Positions 63,564 to 64,000 of a stretch of DNA of 64,000 nucleotides are shown piece after piece. The translations under genes and the position numbers were made by a program. Positions within the stretch are counted from its first letter, which is position 1. Each line of letters begins with the position of its first letter. The notes below the pieces were generated by a model. The model made no database searches. It was not told where the DNA came from and saw only the letters and a program-made list of their open reading frames with translations. This stretch comes from Vagococcus penaei (GTDB lineage: Bacteria; Bacillota; Bacilli; Lactobacillales; Vagococcaceae), in contig NZ_CP019609.1 of the NCBI RefSeq assembly GCF_001998885.1, positions 310,001-374,000 on the forward strand, read 5' to 3'.

Positions 63564-64000
63564 CTAATGATTATATGCTGAACGCCAATCCTTACTCAAA
63601 TATTTATCAGAATCGATACGATAATCAAGTGACTCTTGTTGTTTTAAAAACTCTTGTAATCGGGTATCTAAGTCTAGCCAACCAACCCAGCCAATATGAA
63701 TGGTGTCTTGCATAAAGTAAGGCACATCTCGCTTATCCGTAAAATCAACAACTTGGTTGAAGCCTTGTGAAGTTAATTGCTCATTTATTTTTTCACTAAA
63801 TGTATCTAACATTTCAGTTGATAAGCCCGTATAATTGGACCAGCGTTCATTCACAGGTGGGATCACAAATAAAGCATCAATATTATGTTTAGCAATTTCA
63901 TTTAGCACAAGTTGGAAATCTCCGAACTCAGGTGAAGATAAGTAATTGAAATCTTTTTGTGAATTCTTTAATTGATTTTTAGCAGGTAATATACGTTTCG
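63564..64000 (-). CDS. dltD: D-alanyl-lipoteichoic acid biosynthesis protein DltD, C-terminal part (runs off window)
   Basis: The C-terminal 145 or so residues of DltD, which helps transfer D-Ala to teichoic acids outside the membrane. Seen: KNSQKDFNYLSSPEFGDFQL, DALFVIPPVNERWSNYTGLS, QGFNQVVDFTDKRDVPYFM and the family-typical QDTIHIGWVGWLDLD with a conserved Asp/His pair. The frame is open to the right edge, so the start and the rest of the dlt operon lie beyond. Its stop is 42 bp before the lysozyme-like gene. Confidence 0.95.
   Translation of the reverse strand, partial: KRILPAKNQLKNSQKDFNYLSSPEFGDFQLVLNEIAKHNIDALFVIPPVNERWSNYTGLSTEMLDTFSEKINEQLTSQGFNQVVDFTDKRDVPYFMQDTIHIGWVGWLDLDTRLQEFLKQQESLDYRIDSDKYLSKDWRSAYNH

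Overview
The window is AT-rich, low-GC Gram-positive chromosome. Marker genes (ffh/ylxM, hrcA-grpE-dnaK-dnaJ with CIRCE, pdhABCD, liaFSR, pyrG with a GGGC-initiated leader, dltD, a lipoyl-duplicated E2, an AdcA-type zinc lipoprotein) point to the Lactobacillales, most likely Enterococcaceae (Vagococcus/Enterococcus-like). Strong AGGAGG-type ribosome binding sites, occasional TTG/GTG starts and the absence of sporulation genes fit. I see no rRNA, CRISPR array, insertion sequence or prophage; one tRNA (Thr, GGT) is present. This is core genome: most genes lie on the minus strand, and plus-strand genes are mostly isolated units set off by bidirectional terminators.

Layout. 0-9.6 kb: a frameshifted amidase, a GNAT acetyltransferase, a small P-loop kinase, the SRP GTPase with YlxM, a LisRK/EtaRS/CovRS-like two-component system, 6-phosphogluconate dehydrogenase and a frameshifted AdcA zinc-binding lipoprotein. 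9.6-14.7 kb: the HrcA-controlled chaperone operon with a good promoter flanked by two CIRCE operators. 14.8-31 kb: hemW, an SDR glucose dehydrogenase, truB-ribF, an amino-acid ABC pair (binding-protein start frameshifted, no ATPase nearby), an M42 peptidase with an oxidoreductase, the dinG-ypmB-aspB-asnS cluster, and small conserved genes (RidA, YwbE).

31-35.5 kb: a translationally coupled set of membrane glycosylation genes (polytopic GT-C-like protein, GT2 polyprenyl-phosphate glycosyltransferase, DUF2304, EamA/SMR-like protein) with a GtrA-like flippase nearby. This looks like a multi-component system that decorates a cell-wall polymer. 35.5-42 kb: a DUF1846 protein, pyrG with its attenuator, an unknown 596-residue membrane protein and a frameshifted CorA. 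42-48.3 kb: pdhABCD with a catabolite-control (cre)-like promoter region and a roughly 310-nt leader, then sodA.

48.4-64 kb: DUF1189, a HesB-like protein, KtrA behind liaFSR, greA, mltG, a PhnA-type zinc-ribbon protein, DUF805, tRNA-Thr, a 14-TM drug exporter, a second small P-loop kinase, apt-recJ, a polysaccharide deacetylase, a lysozyme-like hydrolase and the 3' part of dltD. Envelope maintenance is the recurrent theme of this half.

The most noteworthy signal across the window is that four otherwise well-conserved genes (amidase, adcA, an amino-acid binding protein, corA) are each broken by a single-base length change in a 7-8 bp A/T homopolymer. Assembly indels are the simplest explanation; homopolymer phase variation is the biologically interesting alternative.
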